A program made the position numbers and the translations under genes. A model generated the notes under the pieces. It searched no databases, was not told the origin of the DNA, and saw nothing but the letters and a program-made list of their open reading frames with translations. From contig CALGUD010000150.1 of the NCBI GenBank assembly GCA_937901915.1, forward strand, positions 20,345 through 84,344: a stretch of 64,000 nucleotides of DNA, in the 5' to 3' direction. Position 1 is the stretch's first letter; every line of letters starts with the position of its first letter. Of this stretch, positions 1-6,947 are shown one piece after another. The DNA is from an uncultured Flavobacteriaceae bacterium. Lineage in GTDB: Bacteria; Bacteroidota; Bacteroidia; Flavobacteriales; Flavobacteriaceae.

Positions 1-243
1 TAAAACATTACCATAAATCAAATACTTAACTACGGTATTATAAAAACTTTGAACCGCATCAATCGATAAATAAGAAGCAGCTCCTAACTGCAATGATTTC
101 TCTTCAATTTTTTTTATCTCATCATCAGAAAATCCACCGGTATTTACGCTTACAGCATGCACTTCATATCCTTCTTCAGATAATGATTTTGCACAATACG
201 AAGTATCTAATCCACCACTATATGCCAATACTAATTTTTTCAT
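1..243 (-). CDS. argG: Argininosuccinate synthase, N-terminal part (cut by window edge)
   Basis: Catalyses ATP-dependent condensation of citrulline and aspartate to argininosuccinate, the penultimate step of arginine synthesis, in the cytoplasm. Only the first 81 codons are inside the window. Translated on the minus strand from the ATG at 243, the protein begins MKKLVLAYSGGLDTSYCAKS; the SGGLDTS PP-loop that binds ATP is diagnostic of the family. The start lies 2 bp after the stop of the GNAT gene (246-872), so the two are almost certainly cotranscribed. In flavobacteria, as I remember it, this pair heads the arginine operon. The remainder of the gene runs off the left edge. Confidence 0.93.
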   Translation of the reverse strand, partial: MKKLVLAYSGGLDTSYCAKSLSEEGYEVHAVSVNTGGFSDDEIKKIEEKSLQLGAASYLSIDAVQSFYNTVVKYLIYGNVL

Positions 244-245
244 CT

Positions 246-872
246 TTAGTCTTTATTTGTATTCTTATTTTTTTTTAAAAAAAGCGATTGTTTTATATCT
301 TTTAATCGTTTTAACACTGTATTATCATATTCATGTTTTTGCTTTTTTTTGTCGGCAGGATCATATAACATACCAGTACATAAACACATTTTCTTGTTGG
401 TACGGGTGAGTACGTCATAATTTACACAGGTCTGACATCCGTTCCAGAAAGTCGGGTCAACAGTAAGTTCAGAAAAAGTTACGGGTTTATAACCCAGTTC
501 ATAATTAATCTTCATTACAGCGAGGCCGGTGGTTATACCAATAATTTTGGCATTCGGGAATTTTTCCCTGCTGTATTTAAAAATTTTTTTCTTTATGTCT
601 TTTGCTAATCCCTGCGCCCTGTATTCTGGCACCACAATGAGTCCGGAATGGGCAACAAATTTACCTTCTTCCCAAACCTCTATATAACAAAATCCGGCAA
701 ATTTATCTCCGTCAAGGGCTATAATAGCGTTCTGGTTCTCCAGTTTTTTCATTATATATTCAGGTGTGCGTTTAGCTATGCCTGTCCCTCGTTGTTTTGC
801 AGATTCTTCAATGGTATCACATATTATTTGTGCATACTTGGCATGTGAACTATTTGCAATAATTATTTGCAT
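246..872 (-). CDS. GNAT-family acetyltransferase of the arginine operon
   Basis: A 208-residue GNAT enzyme; the acetyl-CoA loop is visible around residues 80-92 (VVPEYRAQGLAKDI), followed by a helix and a late strand as usual. It is the first gene of an operon with argG 2 bp downstream. By context it may supply the N-acylglutamate synthase step of arginine synthesis, but this is inference; a role as another amino-acid N-acyltransferase is equally possible. Unusual for the fold, the C-terminal third holds Cys146 and Cys149 (CxxC) and Cys163 and Cys165 (CxC), which could form a metal site. The last 35 residues are very lysine-rich and end in KNKNTNKD. Family assignment is firm, substrate unknown. 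Confidence 0.85.
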   Translation of the reverse strand: MQIIIANSSHAKYAQIICDTIEESAKQRGTGIAKRTPEYIMKKLENQNAIIALDGDKFAGFCYIEVWEEGKFVAHSGLIVVPEYRAQGLAKDIKKKIFKYSREKFPNAKIIGITTGLAVMKINYELGYKPVTFSELTVDPTFWNGCQTCVNYDVLTRTNKKMCLCTGMLYDPADKKKQKHEYDNTVLKRLKDIKQSLFLKKNKNTNKD

Positions 873-1181
873 TGACGATTTGATGATTGAGTGATTAAAA
901 AATATATAAAATAATCTTTAGATGCGGAGCTGGACTCACCTAACTCCAAATTGAAGTACACCCTTACGGGCGACGACGAGGAGAATGACGAAAAGTTTGA
1001 ATAGCAAAAACAAATCCGGGAGCAAAAAAGTTCCTAAAGAAGTTTGTTATATTTGAATTGTTTTGCATTTTTTCGTAATGTTTTAGTCATTTGATTTGAC
1101 ATAACAATATTATAAAAATATTTTAAATTAAATGGGTGATACTTTGTTAAATTTGTAACAATTCAAACGGACAATTTTTTG
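873..1181. other. Intergenic region between divergent arginine operon and pabB
   Basis: About 310 bp between divergent genes. The left part (900-1015) has a more GC-rich stretch with short phrases (around 960-985) unlike the AT-rich rest. It encodes nothing I recognise and may be an eroded intergenic repeat. The right part is AT-rich and carries the pabB promoter candidate. I could not identify an arginine operator. Confidence 0.4.
1148..1155 (+). promoter_or_regulatory. Probable pabB -7 box
   Basis: TAAATTTG matches the Bacteroidota -7 consensus TAnnTTTG exactly and lies 26 bp before the pabB ATG, which would give a 5' UTR of about 20 nt. No TTTG is seen at the -33 position. Confidence 0.5.
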
Positions 1182-2495
1182 ATGAAAAGAACTGCAAAAG
1201 CCTTTAAAATAAGCTACAATGAAGAATTTAAACACAATATTTTAAGTTGGGCACAACAATTTGAAGAAGTTGTCTGGCTCGATAGCAATGATTACAACCA
1301 ACAATTTTCGAGTTTTGAAGCAATTTTAGCAACAGATGCCCTCACGTCTTTAAAAACAGATTTTATACAGGCTTTTGAAAATTTAAAAGAGTATCAATCT
1401 CTTACTGAGGATTGGCTTTTTGGGTATCTTACCTATGATTTAAAAAATGATATTGAAGCGCTTTCTTCCAATAACCAGGATGGGATAAAATTTCCTGATC
1501 TGTTTTTTTTTCAGCCTAAAAAACTTATAAGAATTAAAAAAAATGAGATCATATTTGATTATTTAAGAATGGTTGATGATGAAATAGAAGAAGATTTTGA
1601 AAACATCTGCCAAACCAGCAGACCGGATATGGTCAATGAAGCCAAACCTCATAATACTTCTGAACTTGGTATAAAACTCCGTATTCCTAAAGATCAATAT
1701 TATATCAAAGTAAAGAAGGTATTGGAGCATATTCACAGGGGAGATATATATGAAGCAAATTTTTGCCAGGAGTTTTATGCGTTGAATGCGGTTATAGATC
1801 CGGTTCAGACTTATAATAAACTTAATTCAATATCAAAACCTCCTTTTGCAACTTTTTTAAAGATGGACGATAAGTACCTCTTGTCTGCTTCCCCGGAACG
1901 GTATTTAAAGAAAGAAGGCAAAAAAATAATATCACAACCAATAAAGGGAACAGCAAAAAGGGCTGATACAGCTCTGGAAGATGATTTATTCCGGTTTTCC
2001 CTTGAAAACGATCCTAAGGAAAGGTCTGAGAATATAATGATTGTTGATCTGGTACGAAATGATCTTTCACGAATTGCTAAAAAAGGAAGTGTAAAGGTTA
2101 AGGAATTGTGCAAAGTATATACTTTTGAGCAGGTCCACCAAATGATATCTACTGTTGAAGCAGAGGTAGAGGACCATATTCATCCTGTAGAAATTATAAA
2201 AGCTACTTTTCCTATGGGGAGTATGACAGGAGCACCAAAAATATCTGCCATGAAAGTTATAGAAGAGGTAGAAGAAACGAAACGTGGACTTTACAGCGGG
2301 GCGGTAGGGTATTTTAAGCCTTCGGGTGATTTTGATTTCAATGTTATTATACGTAGCATCCTGTATAACAAAACGGAGAAATATGTTTCGTATTCGGTGG
2401 GAAGTGCCATTACTTCCAAATCAACCCCTGAAAAAGAGTACGAAGAATGTCTTGTAAAAGCAAAAGCAATGAAACAGGTTTTAGAAGGTTATTAA
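1182..2495 (+). CDS. pabB: Aminodeoxychorismate synthase component I
   Basis: Converts chorismate plus ammonia to 4-amino-4-deoxychorismate for folate synthesis. The protein (437 residues) has the C-terminal chorismate-binding domain of the TrpE/PabB family: QPIKGTAKR around residue 255, DLVRNDLSRIAKKGSV, and MGSMTGAPKISAMKVIEE. The lysine in PIKGT is the residue that distinguishes PabB from anthranilate synthase TrpE, which normally has PIAGT. The frame is also open from a TTG at 1179, but the ATG at 1182 is preferred. No glutamine amidotransferase partner is adjacent. The gene is convergent with, and overlaps by 4 bp, the next minus-strand gene. Confidence 0.9.
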   Translation: MKRTAKAFKISYNEEFKHNILSWAQQFEEVVWLDSNDYNQQFSSFEAILATDALTSLKTDFIQAFENLKEYQSLTEDWLFGYLTYDLKNDIEALSSNNQDGIKFPDLFFFQPKKLIRIKKNEIIFDYLRMVDDEIEEDFENICQTSRPDMVNEAKPHNTSELGIKLRIPKDQYYIKVKKVLEHIHRGDIYEANFCQEFYALNAVIDPVQTYNKLNSISKPPFATFLKMDDKYLLSASPERYLKKEGKKIISQPIKGTAKRADTALEDDLFRFSLENDPKERSENIMIVDLVRNDLSRIAKKGSVKVKELCKVYTFEQVHQMISTVEAEVEDHIHPVEIIKATFPMGSMTGAPKISAMKVIEEVEETKRGLYSGAVGYFKPSGDFDFNVIIRSILYNKTEKYVSYSVGSAITSKSTPEKEYEECLVKAKAMKQVLEGY

Positions 2496-3199
2496 TCTAT
2501 ATTTTTCCTAAAGCTCTTTCTTACAGTAGTTATTATTTTTTTTACTTTTTCAGTTTTTATATCTTTTATAATAGCGATCTCATCATAGGTTAGTTTTCCA
2601 AAAACATACATATCAACAATGCTGGAAGTTTTGACAGGTAACCACATGTATATTTTATTAAGCTTTTTCCTTTTATCATTGTTTATCTCCGTTCTTGGGT
2701 CTAAAATATCCAGGGTTTTTATAATATTTTGCTCAGCATCGTCATATAAAAATTTCTCTTTTTGATCATCATTCTGATGATAAGAGATATCATCCAACTC
2801 TTCATCCATAATCAGGTCCTCGTGAAGTCCGAGTTTAAATTTTTCTTCAAGGAGGTCGAGTTCTTTACTCAAAATATCACTGGTACTGAGTGTGTCGAGG
2901 TGCCATGACTCATTTTCACGGAGTTCGCTGAGTCGCTCATTTACCAGTTTAAAAAGTTTTAGTTTTATGTCTTGCAAATCCATAGCCTCTTCCCCCGATT
3001 TTTCGTATAATTCATAAAATTTCAGGATAGCATCATCAATAATACCATTGACCTTATACATATTTTTAGGGACTATACCCGAGGTTTCTAATGTGTACAT
3101 TCTATGCTTCACATACGGGTACAATTGTGGCACCACTGAAAGTATCTTTTTCCCAAGATCAGTATGCTTCTTTTCATCAGTAGTCATGTCATTTTTCAT
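2492..3199 (-). CDS. Sigma-factor-like protein with C-terminal helix-turn-helix
   Basis: A 235-residue acidic soluble protein that I do not recognise as a named family. The last ~45 residues (VDMYVFGKLTYDEIAIIKDI followed by a Lys/Arg-rich helix) have the shape of sigma-70 region 4: a helix, a turn with 'LTYDEIA', and a basic recognition helix. The N-terminal 100 residues could correspond to a degenerate region-2-like helical domain (KFYELYEKSGEE, LKLFKLVNERLSEL). It is therefore likely a diverged ECF-like sigma factor or a DNA-binding relative; no anti-sigma gene is adjacent. The middle (residues 110-165) is rich in Asp and Glu and probably disordered. It is convergent with pabB (4-bp overlap). 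Confidence 0.6.
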   Translation of the reverse strand: MKNDMTTDEKKHTDLGKKILSVVPQLYPYVKHRMYTLETSGIVPKNMYKVNGIIDDAILKFYELYEKSGEEAMDLQDIKLKLFKLVNERLSELRENESWHLDTLSTSDILSKELDLLEEKFKLGLHEDLIMDEELDDISYHQNDDQKEKFLYDDAEQNIIKTLDILDPRTEINNDKRKKLNKIYMWLPVKTSSIVDMYVFGKLTYDEIAIIKDIKTEKVKKIITTVRKSFRKNID

Positions 3200-3298
3200 A
3201 GTAACTTACTTAGGTTTAAATAACTGTATCTCCTAAAGTTACAAAAAAGATCAGAGTTATATTTATGAAACTAATAATATCTGCATATTTCAAAATTG

Positions 3299-3306
3299 TA
3301 TATTTG
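3299..3306 (+). promoter_or_regulatory. Probable -7 box of the alpha/beta hydrolase gene
   Basis: TATATTTG is an exact TAnnTTTG box 40 bp before the ATG at 3347. The -33 element is not obvious. Confidence 0.5.
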
Positions 3307-3346
3307 AGTAATTTAAAATGAACATGTAATAACTTTATTTTCTTTA

Positions 3347-4174
3347 ATGAAGCATCAGGGATTTTACTTTACTTCTCATAAAAAGCAATTATTTGGGCAG
3401 TATTGGATGCCACAGCAAACAAAAGCCGTGGTGATATTAGTTCACGGTTTGGGGGAGCACAGTGGCAGATATTCGGACTATGTGGTTCCGGAATTTATAG
3501 ATAAGGGCTTTGCAGTAATCGGTTTTGATCATTTCGGACATGGGCATAGCGAAGGAAAACGTGGACATTGTCCTGATTACCAATCACTTTTAGATAGTTT
3601 AAAAGCGATTTTTATAAAGGCGAAGGAGGTTTTTGGCGAAAAACCTACATTTTTATACGGACACAGTCTGGGAGGGAATATAGTGCTTAATTATATAATG
3701 CGCCGGCAACCGGATATTAAAGGAGCGGTTGTAACGAGTCCGTTTTTAAGATTGGCATTTGAACCGCCAAAATGGAAGATTATTCTCGGAAAACTCATGT
3801 GGAAAATCTATCCCTCAATCACCCTGCCCAGCGGATTAAATCCCAAAGCCATATCAAGAATTGATGATGAAGTAAAAAAATATGAAGGCGACTCACTGGT
3901 TCATGACAGGGTGAGTCCGGTGTTTTCTTTCCCGGTTATGGAAGCCGGGGAGTTTGCTATAGATAAATCGCATACATTATCTGTGCCGGTCTTAGTGCTC
4001 CACGGTACGGACGATCAGCTTGCAGATCATAAAGCAACCATAGAATTTGCGAAGTCGGCCCCCAATACTACCCTAAAATTATATGAAGGCGGGTATCACG
4101 AATTGCATAACGACCTGGAGCGGGAAGAGGTTTTAAAAACAATTGTTGAGTGGATGGAGAGTAAAGCAACCTGA
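3347..4174 (+). CDS. Alpha/beta hydrolase, monoacylglycerol-lipase type
   Basis: A 275-residue soluble serine hydrolase of the Hydrolase_4 / monoglyceride lipase group. Visible features: oxyanion-hole region LVHGLGEHSGRY (residues 31-42), the nucleophile elbow YGHSLGGN with Ser107, the acid in HGTDDQLAD (Asp222 or Asp223) and the catalytic His251 in GGYHELHND. A cap region lies between residues 135 and 200. No signal peptide, so a cytoplasmic esterase, probably acting on monoacylglycerols or lysolipids. It is a single-gene unit, with its own promoter box and converging on the LRR gene. Family is certain; substrate is inferred. Confidence 0.88.
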   Translation: MKHQGFYFTSHKKQLFGQYWMPQQTKAVVILVHGLGEHSGRYSDYVVPEFIDKGFAVIGFDHFGHGHSEGKRGHCPDYQSLLDSLKAIFIKAKEVFGEKPTFLYGHSLGGNIVLNYIMRRQPDIKGAVVTSPFLRLAFEPPKWKIILGKLMWKIYPSITLPSGLNPKAISRIDDEVKKYEGDSLVHDRVSPVFSFPVMEAGEFAIDKSHTLSVPVLVLHGTDDQLADHKATIEFAKSAPNTTLKLYEGGYHELHNDLEREEVLKTIVEWMESKAT

Positions 4175-4218
4175 CAAATAAAGAAGAAAATGTCACTACA
4201 GTATTTAATAAAAACCAC

Positions 4219-4240
4219 CCTCCTTAAATGAATAAGGAGG
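4219..4240 (-). terminator. Intrinsic terminator of the LRR gene
   Basis: CCTCCTTA (4219-4226) pairs with TAAGGAGG (4233-4240) around a 6-nt loop. On the minus strand the stem is followed by GGTTTTTATT, giving a T-tract. It lies 24 bp past the LRR stop and has a homologous copy at 6037-6060. Confidence 0.75.
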
Positions 4241-4263
4241 CCACTTTACAAAATTATGATTTG

Positions 4264-5946
4264 TTACTCACAGGTAACTTTTTCATCCAGATATAAATCT
4301 ATCCAATAATTCCTTTTTAGATCACAAATTTCTTGTGGTATGGTAGTTAAATTATTCGATCTTAAATTTAAACTATATAAGTTAATAAGTTGCCCCATTT
4401 CAGACGGAAGTGTAGTTAGTTGATTAGACTCTAAGTACAAAACATTTAAATTAACAAGCTGTCCTATTTCTGATGGAAGTGTGGTTAATTGATTACCGTA
4501 TAAATCCAACTGCTTTAAATTACTAAGCTTTCTAATTTCGGGTGGCAGGGTTATTAGTTTATTACTCTCTAAGTACAGTTTATTTAAATTAATAAGTTGT
4601 CCTATTTCAGCCGGGAGTGTTTCTAATTTATTTTTCCTTAAATCTAATGCAGTTAAGTTGACAAGCTGCCCTATTTCTGAAGGAAGTGTTGTTAGTTGAC
4701 CATCGTAAACCTCTAAATAAGTTAAATTGACAAGTTGCCCTATTTCCGGGGGAAGCATTGTTAATTGTTGGTTATAAGATAAGGAAAGGTAAGATAAGTT
4801 AACAAGTTGTCCTATTTCTTTAGGAAGTGTTGTTAGATTATTACAATCTATGCCCAAAAGTTTTAAATTAGTTAGTTGTTCTATTTCAGCCGGGAGTGCT
4901 GATAGTGTGTTAAAAGTGACAATTAAAGTATCTAAATTCACCAGTTGTCCTATTTCCGGAGGTAGTGTTGTGAATTTGTTATGACTTAAATTCAAATCTT
5001 TTAAATTAATAAGTTGCCATATTTCCGGAGGTAGTGTTATTAATTCATTTTCATTTAAACTTAAATTTTTTAAGTTAACAAGTTGCCCTATTTCAGCAGG
5101 GAGGGTTTCTAATTCATTTTTCTTTAGATCCAATTTAGTTAAATTGGCAAGCTGTCCTATTTCAGAAGGAAGTGATGTTAACTGATTATAGGATAAAGTT
5201 AAATCTATTAAGTTAACGAGTTGTCCTATTTCAGGAGGAAGTGTTATTAATCGATTCTTGGATACAGACAACTGAGTTAAATCAACAAGCTTTGCTATTT
5301 CAACAGGTAGTGTTGTCAGTTGATTGAATTTTAAATGTAATTCATTAAAATTAACAAACTGTTTTCTTTCATTAGGGAGTGTTGTAAATTCATTATTTAA
5401 ATTCAAAAAAGTTAGTTTAGAAAGTTTCCCAATTTCCGGGGGCAGTGTTTTTAACTGATTATTCTCTAAAGATAGTCCAGTTAAATTAGTAAACTCTCCT
5501 ATTTCCGGTGGCAGTGTTGTTAATTCATTGGTATCTAAATTCAAATTAATTAACTTAACAAGTTGCCCAATTTCCGGGGGGAGTTTGGTTAAATGATTTT
5601 TACTTAAATCTAAGGTGTATAAATGAACAAGCTGCCCAATTTCTGATGGCAGCACTGTTAAATTTTTATCACTTAAATCCAACTTAGTGACATTGCCATT
5701 TTTATCAGTAATAACACCTTCCCATGCCTCCATACCCTGGGCCAAAAGGTTCCAATTCAGGGTATTGTCCGGGTTGGCATTGTAAATAGCGGTTAAAGCA
5801 CCTCTTTGAGACATGTTAGTTTCTTTAATTGTTATTTTATCTGTTGGTTCAGTATTTTTAGTAGTGGGGTAATTTTCATTACTATAAGAAAACGTAAAAG
5901 CAAAAGCAACAAAAAATAGTAACAGATATATAGGTGTTTTTTTCAT
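4264..5946 (-). CDS. Secreted leucine-rich-repeat protein with 20 repeats
   Basis: A 560-residue exported protein. Residues 1-22 are a signal peptide (MKKTPIYLLLFFVAFAF...), with no clear lipobox. Residues ~48-80 resemble the short N-terminal cap that precedes bacterial LRRs (ALTAIYN...NWN...W.GV). From about residue 87 to 545 there are 20 consecutive ~23-residue repeats of the form LPxEIGQLxNLxxLxLxxNxL; repeat 5 is two residues shorter and has lost the EIGQ core (ERKQFVNF). The protein ends DEKVTCE. Repeats 7-11 resemble repeats 14-18 more than their neighbours, indicating duplication of a 7-repeat block. A surface or periplasmic protein-binding role is likely; the partner is unknown. Flanking DNA is homologous to that of the DUF1266 gene. 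Confidence 0.88.
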   Translation of the reverse strand: MKKTPIYLLLFFVAFAFTFSYSNENYPTTKNTEPTDKITIKETNMSQRGALTAIYNANPDNTLNWNLLAQGMEAWEGVITDKNGNVTKLDLSDKNLTVLPSEIGQLVHLYTLDLSKNHLTKLPPEIGQLVKLINLNLDTNELTTLPPEIGEFTNLTGLSLENNQLKTLPPEIGKLSKLTFLNLNNEFTTLPNERKQFVNFNELHLKFNQLTTLPVEIAKLVDLTQLSVSKNRLITLPPEIGQLVNLIDLTLSYNQLTSLPSEIGQLANLTKLDLKKNELETLPAEIGQLVNLKNLSLNENELITLPPEIWQLINLKDLNLSHNKFTTLPPEIGQLVNLDTLIVTFNTLSALPAEIEQLTNLKLLGIDCNNLTTLPKEIGQLVNLSYLSLSYNQQLTMLPPEIGQLVNLTYLEVYDGQLTTLPSEIGQLVNLTALDLRKNKLETLPAEIGQLINLNKLYLESNKLITLPPEIRKLSNLKQLDLYGNQLTTLPSEIGQLVNLNVLYLESNQLTTLPSEMGQLINLYSLNLRSNNLTTIPQEICDLKRNYWIDLYLDEKVTCE

Positions 5947-6003
5947 GATTGTCTTGGAATGAATATTTTAAAGTGTAAAATTACAGATTGCCAAAAGATT
6001 AAA

Positions 6004-6033
6004 CATCCCTATAAATGAGTATATTACAAAAAT
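6004..6033 (-). repeat. 5' flank block shared by the LRR and DUF1266 genes (copy 1)
   Basis: The stretch CATCCCTATAAATGAGTAT plus the following ATTACA resembles 6842-6867, upstream of the DUF1266 gene, at most positions. It sits about 60 bp upstream of the LRR start on the minus strand and may be part of a common promoter or operator. Confidence 0.55.
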
Positions 6034-6036
6034 GAA

Positions 6037-6060
6037 CCCTCCTTAAATTAATAGGGAGGG
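6037..6060 (-). terminator. Intrinsic terminator downstream of the DUF1266 gene
   Basis: CCCTCCTTA (6037-6045) pairs with TAGGGAGGG (6052-6060), with one G-T pair. On the minus strand it is followed by TTCATTTTTG. The sequence of this terminator and of the 40 bp before it is clearly homologous to the end of the LRR gene (4219-4283). Confidence 0.75.
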
Positions 6061-6111
6061 CTCTTTAAAAATTATAATTCATTATTGGCAGGTAACTCCT
6101 AAATGCTTTTG

Positions 6112-6738
6112 TTAATTATGCAAAGGCAAAATAGTATAAATGGAATCGTCACCTTTAGTAATCTCATTTGCCAGGCTTTCAAACTCTGCCGTTTCATCAT
6201 TTTCAGGATCCCATTCTTGCCTTCCTGAATTAAAATCTGCATAATATTCTTCCCAGGTTTTGTATTTTTCTCTGGCCAGTGGAAGAACTTCTTTAACCAT
6301 TTCTGTAGCTTCTTCTTTGGTAAGGTACTCTGCTGCATACCCAAGAGCAGCATTATTCACCAACCTCGCATAATCCCATGCTTTGTATGTATAATCCCTC
6401 GTTTTTAATTCCTCACTTTGTTCCAGTAGGCTTTCTTTATTAGTAATATCCCACCAGCTTTTTAATACACCCCTGATGTCATTTTTCTGAGAAACATCAA
6501 AAGGAAATATAAATATTTCACGGTACCCTTCTACAATTTCTTCATTGGTGGTGTATCCGGCCCCGCTAATCATTTGTTTTGTAGCATCAATGCCACCATA
6601 TCCATTTACAAAATAAATACCCCCCAGCATAAAGCTGCTTAATTCATCATCCTTTATAGTTGATGAACTACAACTCTGGCTTAAAACAAATGCAGTTATC
6701 CCTGCAAAAAACAAAAGTGATTTTAATAAACATCTCAT
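6112..6738 (-). CDS. DUF1266-domain lipoprotein or secreted protein
   Basis: A 208-residue exported protein with a hydrophobic signal ending FVLSQSC, so Cys23 is a possible lipidation site although the lipobox is imperfect. The DUF1266 signature is clear in the C-terminal half: YKAWDYARLVNNAALGYAAE (residues 118-137), TKEEATEMVKEVLPLA, and TWEEYYADFNSGRQEW (161-176). Function of this family is unknown. The stop TAA at 6112-6114 is followed in the same frame by codons for QKHLGVTCQ and another TAA (6082-6084); that tail resembles the VTCE end of the LRR protein next door, so the gene may have been shortened by a nonsense change or joined to a foreign 3' end. Confidence 0.8.
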   Translation of the reverse strand: MRCLLKSLLFFAGITAFVLSQSCSSSTIKDDELSSFMLGGIYFVNGYGGIDATKQMISGAGYTTNEEIVEGYREIFIFPFDVSQKNDIRGVLKSWWDITNKESLLEQSEELKTRDYTYKAWDYARLVNNAALGYAAEYLTKEEATEMVKEVLPLAREKYKTWEEYYADFNSGRQEWDPENDETAEFESLANEITKGDDSIYTILPLHN

Positions 6739-6841
6739 CGTTGTTATTTTTTAATTATTAAAAGTTTTTATCAAAAATCCTGGTTCAGGAGTATGATATA
6801 TTTTCTGAAGCAAATGTATTGCCCCAATACAAATTACACAT

Positions 6842-6867
6842 CACCATAAATGAGTATTTTGCACAAG
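6842..6867 (-). repeat. 5' flank block shared by the LRR and DUF1266 genes (copy 2)
   Basis: CATCACCATAAATGAGTAT plus TTTGCA matches the block at 6004-6033 upstream of the LRR gene. It lies about 100 bp before the DUF1266 start. Confidence 0.5.
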
Positions 6868-6935
6868 AGCTTTTTCTGTTGTAAACAATAAAATATTGTA
6901 CGGATAAACATATTTTTTCCTTAAACCAGTATCCT

Positions 6936-6943
6936 TACATTTG
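6936..6943 (+). promoter_or_regulatory. Probable tilS -7 box, possibly giving a leaderless mRNA
   Basis: TACATTTG matches TAnnTTTG exactly but ends only 4 bp before the tilS ATG (6948). If used, transcription would start at or within the first codons. Confidence 0.4.
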
Positions 6944-6947
6944 CAAT

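Noticed and set aside
6099..6353. Second minus-strand frame overlapping the DUF1266 gene
   Set aside because: Alternative frame of the same region; the DUF1266 motifs are in the other frame.
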